This document shows positions 8,103 to 16,355 of a DNA stretch of 26,100 nt, piece by piece. The position numbers and the translations under genes are program-made. Position 1 is the first letter of the stretch; the number at the start of each line of letters is the position of its first letter. The DNA is from JBNJEL01 sp051745835. Lineage in GTDB: Bacteria > Bacillota > Halanaerobiia > Halobacteroidales > Acetohalobiaceae. Under the pieces are notes generated by a model that searched no databases, was not told where the DNA came from, and was given only the letters and a program-made list of their open reading frames with translations. Where the stretch lies: positions 1-26,100 of the forward strand of contig JBNJEL010000017.1 of the NCBI GenBank assembly GCA_051745835.1, read 5' to 3'.

Positions 8103-8534
8103 ATGATTCATAAAGAGTATCAAGTAAAGAAGGTTCATATGGGGCGTTTAGAACATCAATCTGATCTAATTAAATCATTAACTGCTATAGCTGAGAGTGA
8201 GAATATAGAAGCAGGTCGGGTTTCTGTTATTGGAGCTGTCAGTTGCGGTGAGATATCTTATTATGATCAACAAACTAAGGAGTACCAAACTAAGATTTTT
8301 GAAGAAAGTTTAGAGATTGTAAATTGCAGCGGTAATATCTCATTAAAGAATGGGCAACCGATTATCCACGCTCATATTTCATTTAGTAATCGTCAGGGAG
8401 AAGTTTTTGGCGGACATTTAGAAGAGGGTACGATTATCTTTGCTGGTGAGTACATTATTGAAGAGTTTTCTGGTCAGCCGTTACAGCGCGATCATGATCA
8501 CCAGACTGGTTTGCCGCTTTGGCAAGAAAAGTAG
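8103..8534 (+). CDS. PPC/DUF296 domain protein
   Basis: 143-residue single-domain PPC (plants and prokaryotes conserved, DUF296) protein. The ATG at 8103 is preceded by TTAGGAGGAATTATA. The frame is open slightly upstream but that overlaps the DUF1232 stop and lacks a ribosome site. Residues: early GRLEHQSDLIKSL; then SVIGAVSCGEISYYD; HAHISFSNRQGEVFGGHLEEG near 89-109, with His89, His91 and His105 as the likely metal-binding cluster seen in this fold; ending HDHQTGLPLWQEK. Members are called DNA-binding by similarity to plant AT-hook proteins, but no AT-hook is present here. The biochemical role in bacteria is unknown. Confidence 0.85.
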   Translation: MIHKEYQVKKVHMGRLEHQSDLIKSLTAIAESENIEAGRVSVIGAVSCGEISYYDQQTKEYQTKIFEESLEIVNCSGNISLKNGQPIIHAHISFSNRQGEVFGGHLEEGTIIFAGEYIIEEFSGQPLQRDHDHQTGLPLWQEK

Positions 8535-8577
8535 ACTAAGTAGGCTATAAATTTTCTATAGTTTAATATTATAATTA

Positions 8578-8607
8578 TTTATATCAGCTGATAAATTATT
8601 ATATGAT
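8578..8607 (+). promoter_or_regulatory. Candidate promoter with a palindrome in the spacer
   Basis: TTTATA (8578-8583) and TATGAT (8602-8607) are 18 bases apart, about 27 bases before the diguanylate cyclase start. A 12-bp palindrome TATCAGCTGATA (8582-8593) occupies most of the spacer and could bind a repressor. The -35 is weak. Confidence 0.35.
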
Positions 8608-8633
8608 AGTAAAGAAAGGATAGGAAGTAGAGG

Positions 8634-10745
8634 ATGGATATCAAATGGATCTTTATAGGTATTAGAGTACTTATTATCTTGGCAGTTTTTTATTTATTCA
8701 AAGTTAATGGGCAGCATAATTTATTTAAAGATAGTACCAAATTAAAAATTAAGGATTATTTATTAACTATCTTTATCTGCAGTACAGTAGCTATAGTAGG
8801 CTCTTATCCTCAATTGAAGTTAGGATTTACTATTATCGAGTTTGATAAGCTTGCTCCTATTGCAGCTGGAATCTTTGGTGGCCCAATAGTTGGCGGTAGT
8901 GTAGGAGCTATCGTTGGTAGTTATAGTTTTTTATTTCAAAGTTATGAACTCTTAATTCTATTTAATAGTCTGATTTTGGGAATTATAGCTGGATTATTTA
9001 GAATTAATATTAAAATTAGTAATAAGTGTAATTATAATCAATTATTTATTAGGCAACTACTGCCGTTGGGATTAGTCTATTTTTTGTTGACCGTAGGGAT
9101 GATGAATGGAATTGATAATTTTCTTTTGATTAATGAATTAAGTCGTTTTTTCTTGAATTTATTACTGATATTTGTAATTTTGGTCTTGGTAAATAAAGTA
9201 TGTAAGAAACGAATAAATAAGCGTGTTAAGATGATGGAACAAAATAATTTAGATCAACACCTCCATGAATTAAATATACTCTGTAATCTTACTCAAGAAG
9301 CAGTTGATTCGAACGTTAATTTATATCATACTTTAGAGTCGGTTGTAGATATGACTTGTGAGTTTTTAGAAGTGGAAGCAGGAGGAATTTTAATTATTGA
9401 TCCTAAGCGGAATGAATTTTCCTATAAAGTGGTTAAGAATATTGATGATAAATTACTAGAAGATGAATTGACTAAAGATAAAGTTCATTATTTTAAGAAT
9501 TTAATTAAACAGGAAAGCCCACAAGCATTTAACCATCTTCAATCAGATAATAAGTTTGATTTTGTACGAGAGTCTGGATATCAGCATCTAGCTGTTGTAT
9601 CTTTAAATAGTGATTGTGGCAGCAATAATTTAGTGTATGGTCTTTTATTTGTAGCAAGCAATATTGAGTTTAGTCAACAGGAGTTAGATATTTTAGTTAC
9701 TATTTCTAAACAGGCTACTAGTTTAATTAGAAGTAATCAATTATTTGAGCGAATGCAGAAGAATGTAGCTGAACTATCTACACTACAGATGATCAGTAAA
9801 ACGATTAATTCTACTTTGGATTTAGATCAAGTGCTTGAATTAGCTATTGATGTAATAGTAGGAACAATGGGGGTCTCGGCTTGTGCAGTCTTATTAACAG
9901 ATGAAGATAATCAAGAGTTAACTTTAGAAGCAAGTCGAGGATTACCAGCGAACTTTACAGATCAACAGACTTTTGGTTTTCAAGATAGTATCTTTAGTAA
10001 GATTATTGATGATGGGGAAACGGTAATCTATAATCATGTACCAGAGCAGTTAAAGGATGATCTTAACTTCCAGGAGATGAAGTCAGTTATTGTAGTACCG
10101 CTTAAGTTGCGCGATGAGATTATTGGTTTGATTCCAGCTGTTAATACGATGATGTCTCATACTTTTGATGAAGATGATGAGCGATTTTTATCTACCTTAT
10201 CTAATCAAGTAGCAGTTGCAATTGAAAATGCACGGATTTATAACCAGATGGAAGAGATGGCGATTAGGGATGGATTAACGGGATTATATAATCATAGTTA
10301 CTTTCAAAGAACATTAAGTAGTGAATTAGAACGAGTAAAAAGGTATAACCAACAGCTATCATTACTATTACTTGATATTGATAATTTCAAAAAAGTGAAT
10401 GATAATTATGGTCATCCGGTTGGTGATCAAGTGCTTAAGCAGCTGGCAGATAAGTTAAAAAAGATTACCAGACAGATGGATATTGTAGCACGATATGGCG
10501 GTGAGGAGTTTGCTATTATCCTGCCTGAAACCGGAACTAAAGGAGCTAAGAAGTTAGCTAAGCGGATTAATCAAGCTATAAGAGAGATGGTAGTTGAGGA
10601 AGAGGGAGTAAAGATAAGTATTACTGTTAGTATCGGTTTAACTACTTATCAAGATCATCTTTCTCAAAAGGAGTTAATTAGCAGAGTAGATGAGGCTTTA
10701 TACCAAGCTAAGGAGGAAGGAAAAGATAGAATATGCATTAGTTAA
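8634..10745 (+). CDS. Membrane diguanylate cyclase: 5TM-LYT, two GAF, GGDEF
   Basis: 703-residue sensor enzyme predicted to make cyclic di-GMP from two GTP. The first 195 residues are hydrophobic and resemble the LytS-type 5TM receptor module, with AGIFGGPIVGGSVGAIVGSY near 80-99. A GAF-like region covers about 215-360, and a clearer second GAF about 390-545, ending SNQVAVAIENARIYNQM. The GGDEF domain starts at RDGLTGLYNHSYFQ. The active site is GGEEF at 622-626, an accepted variant. The inhibitory-site motif RxxD is present (RQMD, 613-616), five residues before it, so product feedback is expected. The ATG has AGGAAGTAGAGG upstream. No effector or EAL gene is nearby. Confidence 0.92.
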   Translation: MDIKWIFIGIRVLIILAVFYLFKVNGQHNLFKDSTKLKIKDYLLTIFICSTVAIVGSYPQLKLGFTIIEFDKLAPIAAGIFGGPIVGGSVGAIVGSYSFLFQSYELLILFNSLILGIIAGLFRINIKISNKCNYNQLFIRQLLPLGLVYFLLTVGMMNGIDNFLLINELSRFFLNLLLIFVILVLVNKVCKKRINKRVKMMEQNNLDQHLHELNILCNLTQEAVDSNVNLYHTLESVVDMTCEFLEVEAGGILIIDPKRNEFSYKVVKNIDDKLLEDELTKDKVHYFKNLIKQESPQAFNHLQSDNKFDFVRESGYQHLAVVSLNSDCGSNNLVYGLLFVASNIEFSQQELDILVTISKQATSLIRSNQLFERMQKNVAELSTLQMISKTINSTLDLDQVLELAIDVIVGTMGVSACAVLLTDEDNQELTLEASRGLPANFTDQQTFGFQDSIFSKIIDDGETVIYNHVPEQLKDDLNFQEMKSVIVVPLKLRDEIIGLIPAVNTMMSHTFDEDDERFLSTLSNQVAVAIENARIYNQMEEMAIRDGLTGLYNHSYFQRTLSSELERVKRYNQQLSLLLLDIDNFKKVNDNYGHPVGDQVLKQLADKLKKITRQMDIVARYGGEEFAIILPETGTKGAKKLAKRINQAIREMVVEEEGVKISITVSIGLTTYQDHLSQKELISRVDEALYQAKEEGKDRICIS

Positions 10746-10760
10746 TATATAATTTAAAAC

Positions 10761-10820
10761 TTCCAGCTATAGTTATATTTTAGTAGTAGATAGAATAAGG
10801 TAGTGGTAAGGTAGCTGGGA
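10761..10820 (+). promoter_or_regulatory. Possible leader pairing that masks a ribosome binding site
   Basis: Bases 10761-10769 (TTCCAGCTA) can pair over nine positions, one of them G-U, with 10812-10820 (TAGCTGGGA), enclosing a 42-base loop. The right arm overlaps the GGGAGG ribosome binding site of the VWA gene, so folding would reduce its initiation. Based on complementarity only. Confidence 0.3.
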
Positions 10821-10830
10821 GGTGTAAAGT

Positions 10831-11508
10831 TTGAGAATTAAGTATAATCTAATTTTGTTGGTTATAATTGCTGCTTTGTTGCTAGCAATTGTAGAGTTTG
10901 TAAGTTGGCCTTTACATAGACCGCAAGATTTGAGAGTAAATCAAGATCAATTAGCTACTTTAAGTGAAGTAAATAATTTAGAGATAGTTTGGGATGTCTC
11001 CGGTAGTATGTGGGGCAAATTAGATGAAAATCGCAAATATACTACTTCCCAACAGATCTTAAATGAGTTAGTTATAGCAATTCCAGAACATGTTAAGATT
11101 GGATTAAGAGTATTTGGAGCTGAGAAGATGATTAACCATCATCAATTAGCAGTTAATGTATCTACTAATAATCAAGATAAACTGTTAACTCAAATTAGTA
11201 ATTTGCAGCCTGCTGGTAGATCGCCTATCGGTCAGGCACTTTCACAAGCAGGACTTGATTTGATCGATCTTGAGGGGAATAATCATATATTATTAGTAAC
11301 CGATGGTAAAGATACAGGTAATCTTAATCCAGTTCGGGTTGCTAGTCGCCTTTGTCGAAATGGCGTGCAAGTTCATATTTTATATGTTGGTAAGTTAGCA
11401 GTAACTGAAGAGAAGTTGTTACAGGAAGTGGCAGAAGCTGGTGGAGGTAAGTACTTTACTTATTCTAATCACCAAGTTGTAGTGCCTACTATGAATTTGA
11501 TTGATTAA
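10831..11508 (+). CDS. Membrane-anchored VWA domain protein
   Basis: 225-residue protein starting at TTG, supported by GGGAGG at 10817-10822 at normal spacing; no in-frame ATG is better placed. Residues 5-24 form a transmembrane or uncleaved signal helix. A von Willebrand factor A domain follows, outside the membrane. The metal-ion site is intact: DVSGS (55-59), the third-loop RSPIGQAL with Ser in place of the usual Thr, and LVTDGKDTG. The C-terminus is short. VWA domains of this type bind protein partners through Mg. The partner is unknown. It lies 85 bases after the diguanylate cyclase gene without a terminator between, so cotranscription is possible. Confidence 0.82.
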   Translation: MRIKYNLILLVIIAALLLAIVEFVSWPLHRPQDLRVNQDQLATLSEVNNLEIVWDVSGSMWGKLDENRKYTTSQQILNELVIAIPEHVKIGLRVFGAEKMINHHQLAVNVSTNNQDKLLTQISNLQPAGRSPIGQALSQAGLDLIDLEGNNHILLVTDGKDTGNLNPVRVASRLCRNGVQVHILYVGKLAVTEEKLLQEVAEAGGGKYFTYSNHQVVVPTMNLID

Positions 11509-11532
11509 AGTTTAATAGCTAAGATTTTAAGC

Positions 11533-11566
11533 ATAAGATAAGGGATAACCTTATCTTATTTATTTT
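11533..11566 (+). terminator. Rho-independent terminator after the VWA gene
   Basis: An 11-bp perfect stem (11533-11543 with 11549-11559) with a five-base loop GATAA, followed by a TTATTTT tract. It closes the diguanylate cyclase-VWA unit and separates it from the UPF0182 gene. Confidence 0.8.
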
Positions 11567-11659
11567 AATTGTAAGTTAGTTACTTAATTGTGGAGTATTT
11601 TAAGCTATAAAAAGGGAAAGATAATCTAAGGTAGAAAACTATTAAATAGGAGGGGTAAA

Positions 11660-14386
11660 ATGAAATCACTTAGGCGGACTATATTTTTAATAATTGCTGC
11701 AGGATTAATCTTCGCTACTTTAGCTTTGATGGGGGTTAATTTCTATACGGATTGGTTATGGTTTGATAATTTAGGTTATCTCTCAGTTTTTAAGACTATC
11801 TTCTTTACTAAGTTGTCAGTTCAAGCTGCTATTATGTTAATCTTTGCTACTTTTGTTTTTGTTAATCTATTGATAACGAAACGGGAGATCTTAAATCATA
11901 AACAAAATTATAATAAAGATGCTGATGATCCATTAGCTGAGGAGAGAAATTCATTTCTTAGTGTAGTAACCAGTAAACATTTAACTTGGATATTTATTGG
12001 AGTTAGTATCTTAGTTAGTTTCTTATTTAGTTCGGTGAGTTCAGAAGCGTGGCAGATAGTGCAGAAGTTTATACATAGTACTTCTTTTGGTGTTGCAGAT
12101 CCAATTTTTAATAATGACGTGAGTTTTTATGTCTTTGAATTACCATTTTATCAGTTTATCTATCAATTATTAACTCTATTATTGGTAGTTAGTGGAGCGT
12201 TATCGGCTGGAGTCTACCTTTTTATCAACTCTAAAGAGTTATTAGCCGGCGGAATTTCTAAAGGATCGCGAGCTAAGTACCACCTATCCGTTCTCGTTGC
12301 TCTTTTTATGTTGGTTAAGGCGTGGGGTTATTTGCTATCTAGGTATGAATTACTTTATTCGACTAGAGGCGTAGCTTTTGGAGCTAGTTTCACTGATGTG
12401 AATGCTAATTTGCTTGCTTTAAATGTGTTAGCTATTTTAGCAGCTGTAGTTGCTGTCTTTATGGTTATTAATATCTTTACTAAAAATTTAAAGTTAGTCT
12501 TTGGTGGAGTGGCAGTGCTTATTGTAGTTTCGATTGGATTGGGAAGTATTTATCCTGCTTTTGTCCAGCAGTTTAATGTTGAACCTAATGAATTAGCAAA
12601 AGAGGAGCAATTTATTAAACATAATATTAGAATGACAAGGGAAGCTTATAATTTAAATCAGATTAAGGAACAAGAGTATCCGGTAAGTAGAAAGTTAACC
12701 GAACAGGATGTTGAAGATAATCCAACTACAATTAATAATATTCGGTTATGGGATGTTAGACCACTAAAAGATACTTATAGTCAATTACAGGAGATGAGAC
12801 TTTATTATAACTTTGGAAATTTAGATATTGACCGTTATCAGATTGATGGAGAGCTACGGCAAGTAATGTTAGGTGCTCGTGAGTTAAATCAAAATCAACT
12901 GCCTGATCGGGCTAATACATGGATTAATCGCAAATTAAAGTATACTCACGGCTTTGGATTAACAATGAATTTAGCTAATCGTGTAACAGAAGAAGGAATG
13001 CCTGAGTTTTTGATTAAGGATATTCCTCCTGAATCTGAATTAGATATTCCACTTAAGGAACCGCGAATCTATTTTGGTGAACAGACTAATAATTATGTAG
13101 TAGCTAATACTCCAGCTAAAGAGTTCGATTATCCTGCTGGTGATCAAAATGTTTATAATCGTTATCATGGTTCAGGTGGTGTACAGTTAGATTCTTTTTT
13201 AAGAAAAGCAGCTTTTTCATTTAAGTTTAGTACTTTAAAATTACTGCTTAATGGTGATATTAATCAGGATAGTCGGTTGCTTTTTGATCGTAATATTCAA
13301 AGGCGGATAAATAAGATTACGTCTTTTTTAAAGTATGACGAAGATCCTTATTTAGTATTAAATGAAGATGGTAAGTTATATTGGATACAAGATGCTTATA
13401 CAACTACTGATATGTATCCTTATTCAGAACCATATAATAATTCTATCAATTATATTCGAAATTCTGTTAAAGTAGTGGTTGATGCTTATAGCGGTGAAGT
13501 TAATTACTATATTATGGATCAATCTGATCCTCTAATTCGGACTTATAGTAAGGTGTTCCCGAATTTATTTAAAGAGTTTTCGCAGATGCCAGATGGTTTA
13601 AAGGAGCATGTTAGATATCCAGAAGGATTATTTAATATTCAATCTCAGCTCTATCGAACTTATCATATGTCAGATCCAACAGTCTTTTATAATAAAGAGG
13701 ATCTGTGGGAGATACCGAATGAAAGATTTGCTGGAAATACTATTCAATTAGAACCTTACTATACGATTATGGAGTTGCCAGATGAAGATCAGTCAGAGTT
13801 TATTTTGATGCTTCCATTTACTCCAAATCGTAGAAATAATATGATCTCTTGGTTAGCGGCTAAGTCTGATCCTAAGGATTATGGTGAGTTATTACTTTAT
13901 AAGTTTCCTAAACAGCGTTTAGTTTATGGGCCCATGCAAATAGAGTCTAGAATAGATCAAAACTCTGCAATTTCACGACAATTAACGTTATGGGATCAGA
14001 AAGGTTCTAATGTGATTAGAGGTAATCTGTTAGTAATTCCTATTGATGATTCTATTCTTTATTTAGAACCTATCTACTTGCAGGCATCTCAAAGTAGAAT
14101 TCCTGAATTAAAAAGGGTGATTATCTCTGATGGCAATCAAATAGTTATGGCGCGTAATTTAGATGCTGGTTTTGAGAGATTATTTGAAGGTGAAGGTGAT
14201 GCAATTGTAGAAGATGATAGTAGACCTCAACAAGAAGAGTTGTTAGAGGTTAAAGATTTAATTCAGAAAGCTTTGGATCTTTATAATCAAGCTCAAGATA
14301 ACTTAAAGCAGGGCAATTGGGGAGAATATGGTCGATTAAATGATCAATTAGAAGAAGTTTTAGAGGATTTACAAGAGTCTAAATAG
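11660..14386 (+). CDS. UPF0182 (COG1615) large membrane protein
   Basis: 908-residue protein of the UPF0182 family, unknown function. About seven transmembrane helices occupy the first 305 residues (for example 8-27, 50-69, 108-125, 165-190, 210-226, 253-272, 278-298). The family pattern FYTDWLWFDNLGYLSVF lies near 28-44. The rest is a large domain, probably extracytoplasmic, containing the conserved region IRLWDVRPLKDTYSQLQ near 362-378 and a further TYHMSDPTVFYNKEDLWEIP near 673-692. The last 60 residues are acidic and glutamine-rich, with ALDLYNQAQDNLKQGNWGEY in the usual C-terminal helical hairpin. ATG with AGGAGGGG upstream. Length is normal for the family. Confidence 0.92.
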   Translation: MKSLRRTIFLIIAAGLIFATLALMGVNFYTDWLWFDNLGYLSVFKTIFFTKLSVQAAIMLIFATFVFVNLLITKREILNHKQNYNKDADDPLAEERNSFLSVVTSKHLTWIFIGVSILVSFLFSSVSSEAWQIVQKFIHSTSFGVADPIFNNDVSFYVFELPFYQFIYQLLTLLLVVSGALSAGVYLFINSKELLAGGISKGSRAKYHLSVLVALFMLVKAWGYLLSRYELLYSTRGVAFGASFTDVNANLLALNVLAILAAVVAVFMVINIFTKNLKLVFGGVAVLIVVSIGLGSIYPAFVQQFNVEPNELAKEEQFIKHNIRMTREAYNLNQIKEQEYPVSRKLTEQDVEDNPTTINNIRLWDVRPLKDTYSQLQEMRLYYNFGNLDIDRYQIDGELRQVMLGARELNQNQLPDRANTWINRKLKYTHGFGLTMNLANRVTEEGMPEFLIKDIPPESELDIPLKEPRIYFGEQTNNYVVANTPAKEFDYPAGDQNVYNRYHGSGGVQLDSFLRKAAFSFKFSTLKLLLNGDINQDSRLLFDRNIQRRINKITSFLKYDEDPYLVLNEDGKLYWIQDAYTTTDMYPYSEPYNNSINYIRNSVKVVVDAYSGEVNYYIMDQSDPLIRTYSKVFPNLFKEFSQMPDGLKEHVRYPEGLFNIQSQLYRTYHMSDPTVFYNKEDLWEIPNERFAGNTIQLEPYYTIMELPDEDQSEFILMLPFTPNRRNNMISWLAAKSDPKDYGELLLYKFPKQRLVYGPMQIESRIDQNSAISRQLTLWDQKGSNVIRGNLLVIPIDDSILYLEPIYLQASQSRIPELKRVIISDGNQIVMARNLDAGFERLFEGEGDAIVEDDSRPQQEELLEVKDLIQKALDLYNQAQDNLKQGNWGEYGRLNDQLEEVLEDLQESK

Positions 14387-14393
14387 ATTATTA

Positions 14394-14424
14394 GGAGACT
14401 AGCTTAGTTGCTAGTCTCTGTAAT
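14394..14424 (+). terminator. Hairpin after the UPF0182 gene, weak terminator
   Basis: A nine-base perfect stem (14395-14403 with 14410-14418), loop TTAGTT, begins 8 bases after the stop codon. The following bases are TGTAATTT rather than a clean T tract, so termination may be partial. Confidence 0.55.
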
Positions 14425-14485
14425 TTCCGTTTGCTAAAGATAAGTTCTGTAGACTTACTTAATTACATGAATAAGGTGTGATTAA

Positions 14486-15526
14486 ATGAATTCTGATGAT
14501 TCTAAAGTAACTGTTATTCAAAAGAATAGTGATTTAGGTGCAGAGGAAGCAAGGTTAGCTTTGGATTTGGCTGATGGGGATATAAAACAGGCGCTGGAGA
14601 TGATCGATTATGTAGAAAAATCTTTCTTTACTCTGCAGGTTAAGTTTGAAACGGAAGGTGCTAATAAGGTTTATGGTCTGGTTAGCTTAATTGCTAATGG
14701 CAAAGAAGGAAAACAGTTAGATTTAAGTGTGATTACTACTTATGACCGAGAAGTATTAGAGACTGAAGTAGGAATTAATAATAAAGTATTTATTGAAACA
14801 ATTAATGAGGCTAAAGAAAATAGTGGTACTACTTATGATAGTGATGTGCATGAAGCTTTTACTGAAAAATTAAATTCAGCTAAAATATTTCAGATCTATT
14901 CTAATATCAAGGATGATCATCTACTTGAAATCGAGGGATTAATTAGAGATCTGTTAAATCCTATCTTCAATAAGGAGATTGATTTAGAGTTAGGAACTAA
15001 ATTTATGACTAAGAATCAATTAGAACGAGAAAGTGTAGTTAACTTAGATCCAGAAGAGAATGATGAAAAGTCTGCAGAAGAGAGTGAGGAAGATGAGGAG
15101 CGGAAGTTATCTATCTATCTTAAGACTGCTCCTGTAATTTCAGCAGTTGATGGGGTTAAAGTTGACAGATTAAGTGTTGGTGAAAGGATTTTAGTACGGA
15201 TAGTTGATCGCAGAGAGATTGGGCGTTACTTAGCGGATTTAATTAGTACTGATGCTAAAGGGATAGCTATAGGTAAGATAACTGATATTTACTTAAATGA
15301 TCAGTCAGATCGTTATACGTTAACTTTGGAGTTTGGACCTAAGATTTATGGTAAGTTATTAATTGAAGGTGAGATTAAGATAGCTTTAGCTGATGAAGTA
15401 GATGTTGAGGAAGTTACAAGAGACTCAGATAATGTAAAACAGTTAGAGTTAGAGATACCGTGGCCTTTAGTGGGACTTTTTATTGGATTAGTTATAATTT
15501 TAATTGTTTTATTACAATTTATTTAA
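14486..15526 (+). CDS. Unrecognised tail-anchored protein with a UBA-like N-terminus
   Basis: 346-residue protein I cannot place in a named family. Residues about 7-40 (SDLGAEEARLALDLADGDIK) look like the three-helix UBA/EF-Ts N-terminal fold, seen in some bacterial proteins. Residues 45-185 are a mixed alpha/beta region. An acidic low-complexity linker spans about 190-208. Residues 210-305 form a beta-rich domain containing KTAPVISAVDGVKVDRLSVG and GKITDIYLNDQSDRYTLTLE. The last 21 residues are a single hydrophobic helix starting WPLVGLF, so the bulk should be cytoplasmic and anchored by its tail. ATG with AAGGTG upstream. No partner is evident; the neighbouring UPF0182 gene is separated by a hairpin. 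Confidence 0.7.
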   Translation: MNSDDSKVTVIQKNSDLGAEEARLALDLADGDIKQALEMIDYVEKSFFTLQVKFETEGANKVYGLVSLIANGKEGKQLDLSVITTYDREVLETEVGINNKVFIETINEAKENSGTTYDSDVHEAFTEKLNSAKIFQIYSNIKDDHLLEIEGLIRDLLNPIFNKEIDLELGTKFMTKNQLERESVVNLDPEENDEKSAEESEEDEERKLSIYLKTAPVISAVDGVKVDRLSVGERILVRIVDRREIGRYLADLISTDAKGIAIGKITDIYLNDQSDRYTLTLEFGPKIYGKLLIEGEIKIALADEVDVEEVTRDSDNVKQLELEIPWPLVGLFIGLVIILIVLLQFI

Positions 15527-15603
15527 TTTAATTAAGTTAAGGTTAATTTAGTGTATAAGTTATATCTAACAAGTTAAACTATAATCAATCTTTGAAATTA
15601 AAT

Positions 15604-16248
15604 CTAATAAAGTTTCAATAAGTAAATAATTACTTTATCTTTAATTACTGTTCCATAGATCATAATTCGATAGTTATTATTATTTTTAAACTTAAGATCT
15701 TTATAGCCGGGAACTACAGTAGCATCTTCACCTGGTGGAATATAATCTACAGGAGTAGAGTGGGGATGACGTTCAATGATTTTTAGTTCTGCTTTAAGTA
15801 GTGATTTATAGAGTGTAGATGATACTTGACAGATTCCGCCACCATAGGCTGGTTGTAACTTGTTATTAATAATTGCTGGAGCAGGCTGATATCCTCTGTC
15901 AGCAGTTAAGGGAGCCACTTGTTGATTAAAGGAGTAGGTCTGTTGTGGTGCAATAATATTGAAGTTTAATTTCTCTATAGCTGTCTGAATATTATTAACT
16001 CGTGCTGGTTCTTTATTCTGCAGTGGAGTTGTATAAGTGCTTAATAATGCAGCTTTTAGTTTGTAGGATTGCTTTTGGGAGTTAATAATTAACCATTGTG
16101 GTGTTTGTTTAGTGAGGAAACGGGTTAATTCGATATTAGGGCGAACTATCTTAGTAGTATATAGATTAGAGTTGATATTAGCGATAATCAGCGGTACAAT
16201 TAAGAGAAGTATAGTTAAGATTAGTGGGGAAGTAATTTCTTTTTTCAT
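15604..16248 (-). CDS. VanW-like protein
   Basis: 214-residue protein with an N-terminal membrane anchor (about 8-27) and a VanW domain. Diagnostic features are NFNIIAPQQTYSFNQQVAPL, DRGYQPAPAI, and the signature AYGGGICQVSSTLYKSLLKA around 133-152, followed by ERHPHSTPVDYIPPGEDATV. VanW was named from vancomycin-resistance clusters, but its activity is unknown and most genomes carry such genes away from any resistance locus, as here. It lacks the long N-terminal repeat region of larger VanW proteins. The start has TAAAGGAGATTAAAAATG on the minus strand. It is convergent with the tail-anchored protein gene; the 77 bases between show no clear terminator. Confidence 0.88.
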   Translation of the reverse strand: MKKEITSPLILTILLLIVPLIIANINSNLYTTKIVRPNIELTRFLTKQTPQWLIINSQKQSYKLKAALLSTYTTPLQNKEPARVNNIQTAIEKLNFNIIAPQQTYSFNQQVAPLTADRGYQPAPAIINNKLQPAYGGGICQVSSTLYKSLLKAELKIIERHPHSTPVDYIPPGEDATVVPGYKDLKFKNNNNYRIMIYGTVIKDKVIIYLLKLY

Positions 16249-16355
16249 TTTTAATCTCCTTTATAGTGAGATTAATCTTATTATCAGTACTCTCCAACTT
16301 TTATATGCGATTAAGTATTATCCAGAACTTTAAAATTATGAGAGGGGGAATCAAT

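Noticed and set aside
15604..16248. VanW as evidence of vancomycin resistance
   Set aside because: No vanA/B/H/X-like or two-component genes are nearby; VanW-domain proteins are common outside resistance clusters.
16112..16333. Plus-strand open frame of 73 codons
   Set aside because: It is antisense to the start of the VanW-like gene, has no recognisable family and no good ribosome site.
16266..16355. Upstream ATG for the first M42 peptidase
   Set aside because: It adds 30 hydrophobic residues absent from the two paralogs; TTG at 16356 has AGAGGGGG at correct spacing.
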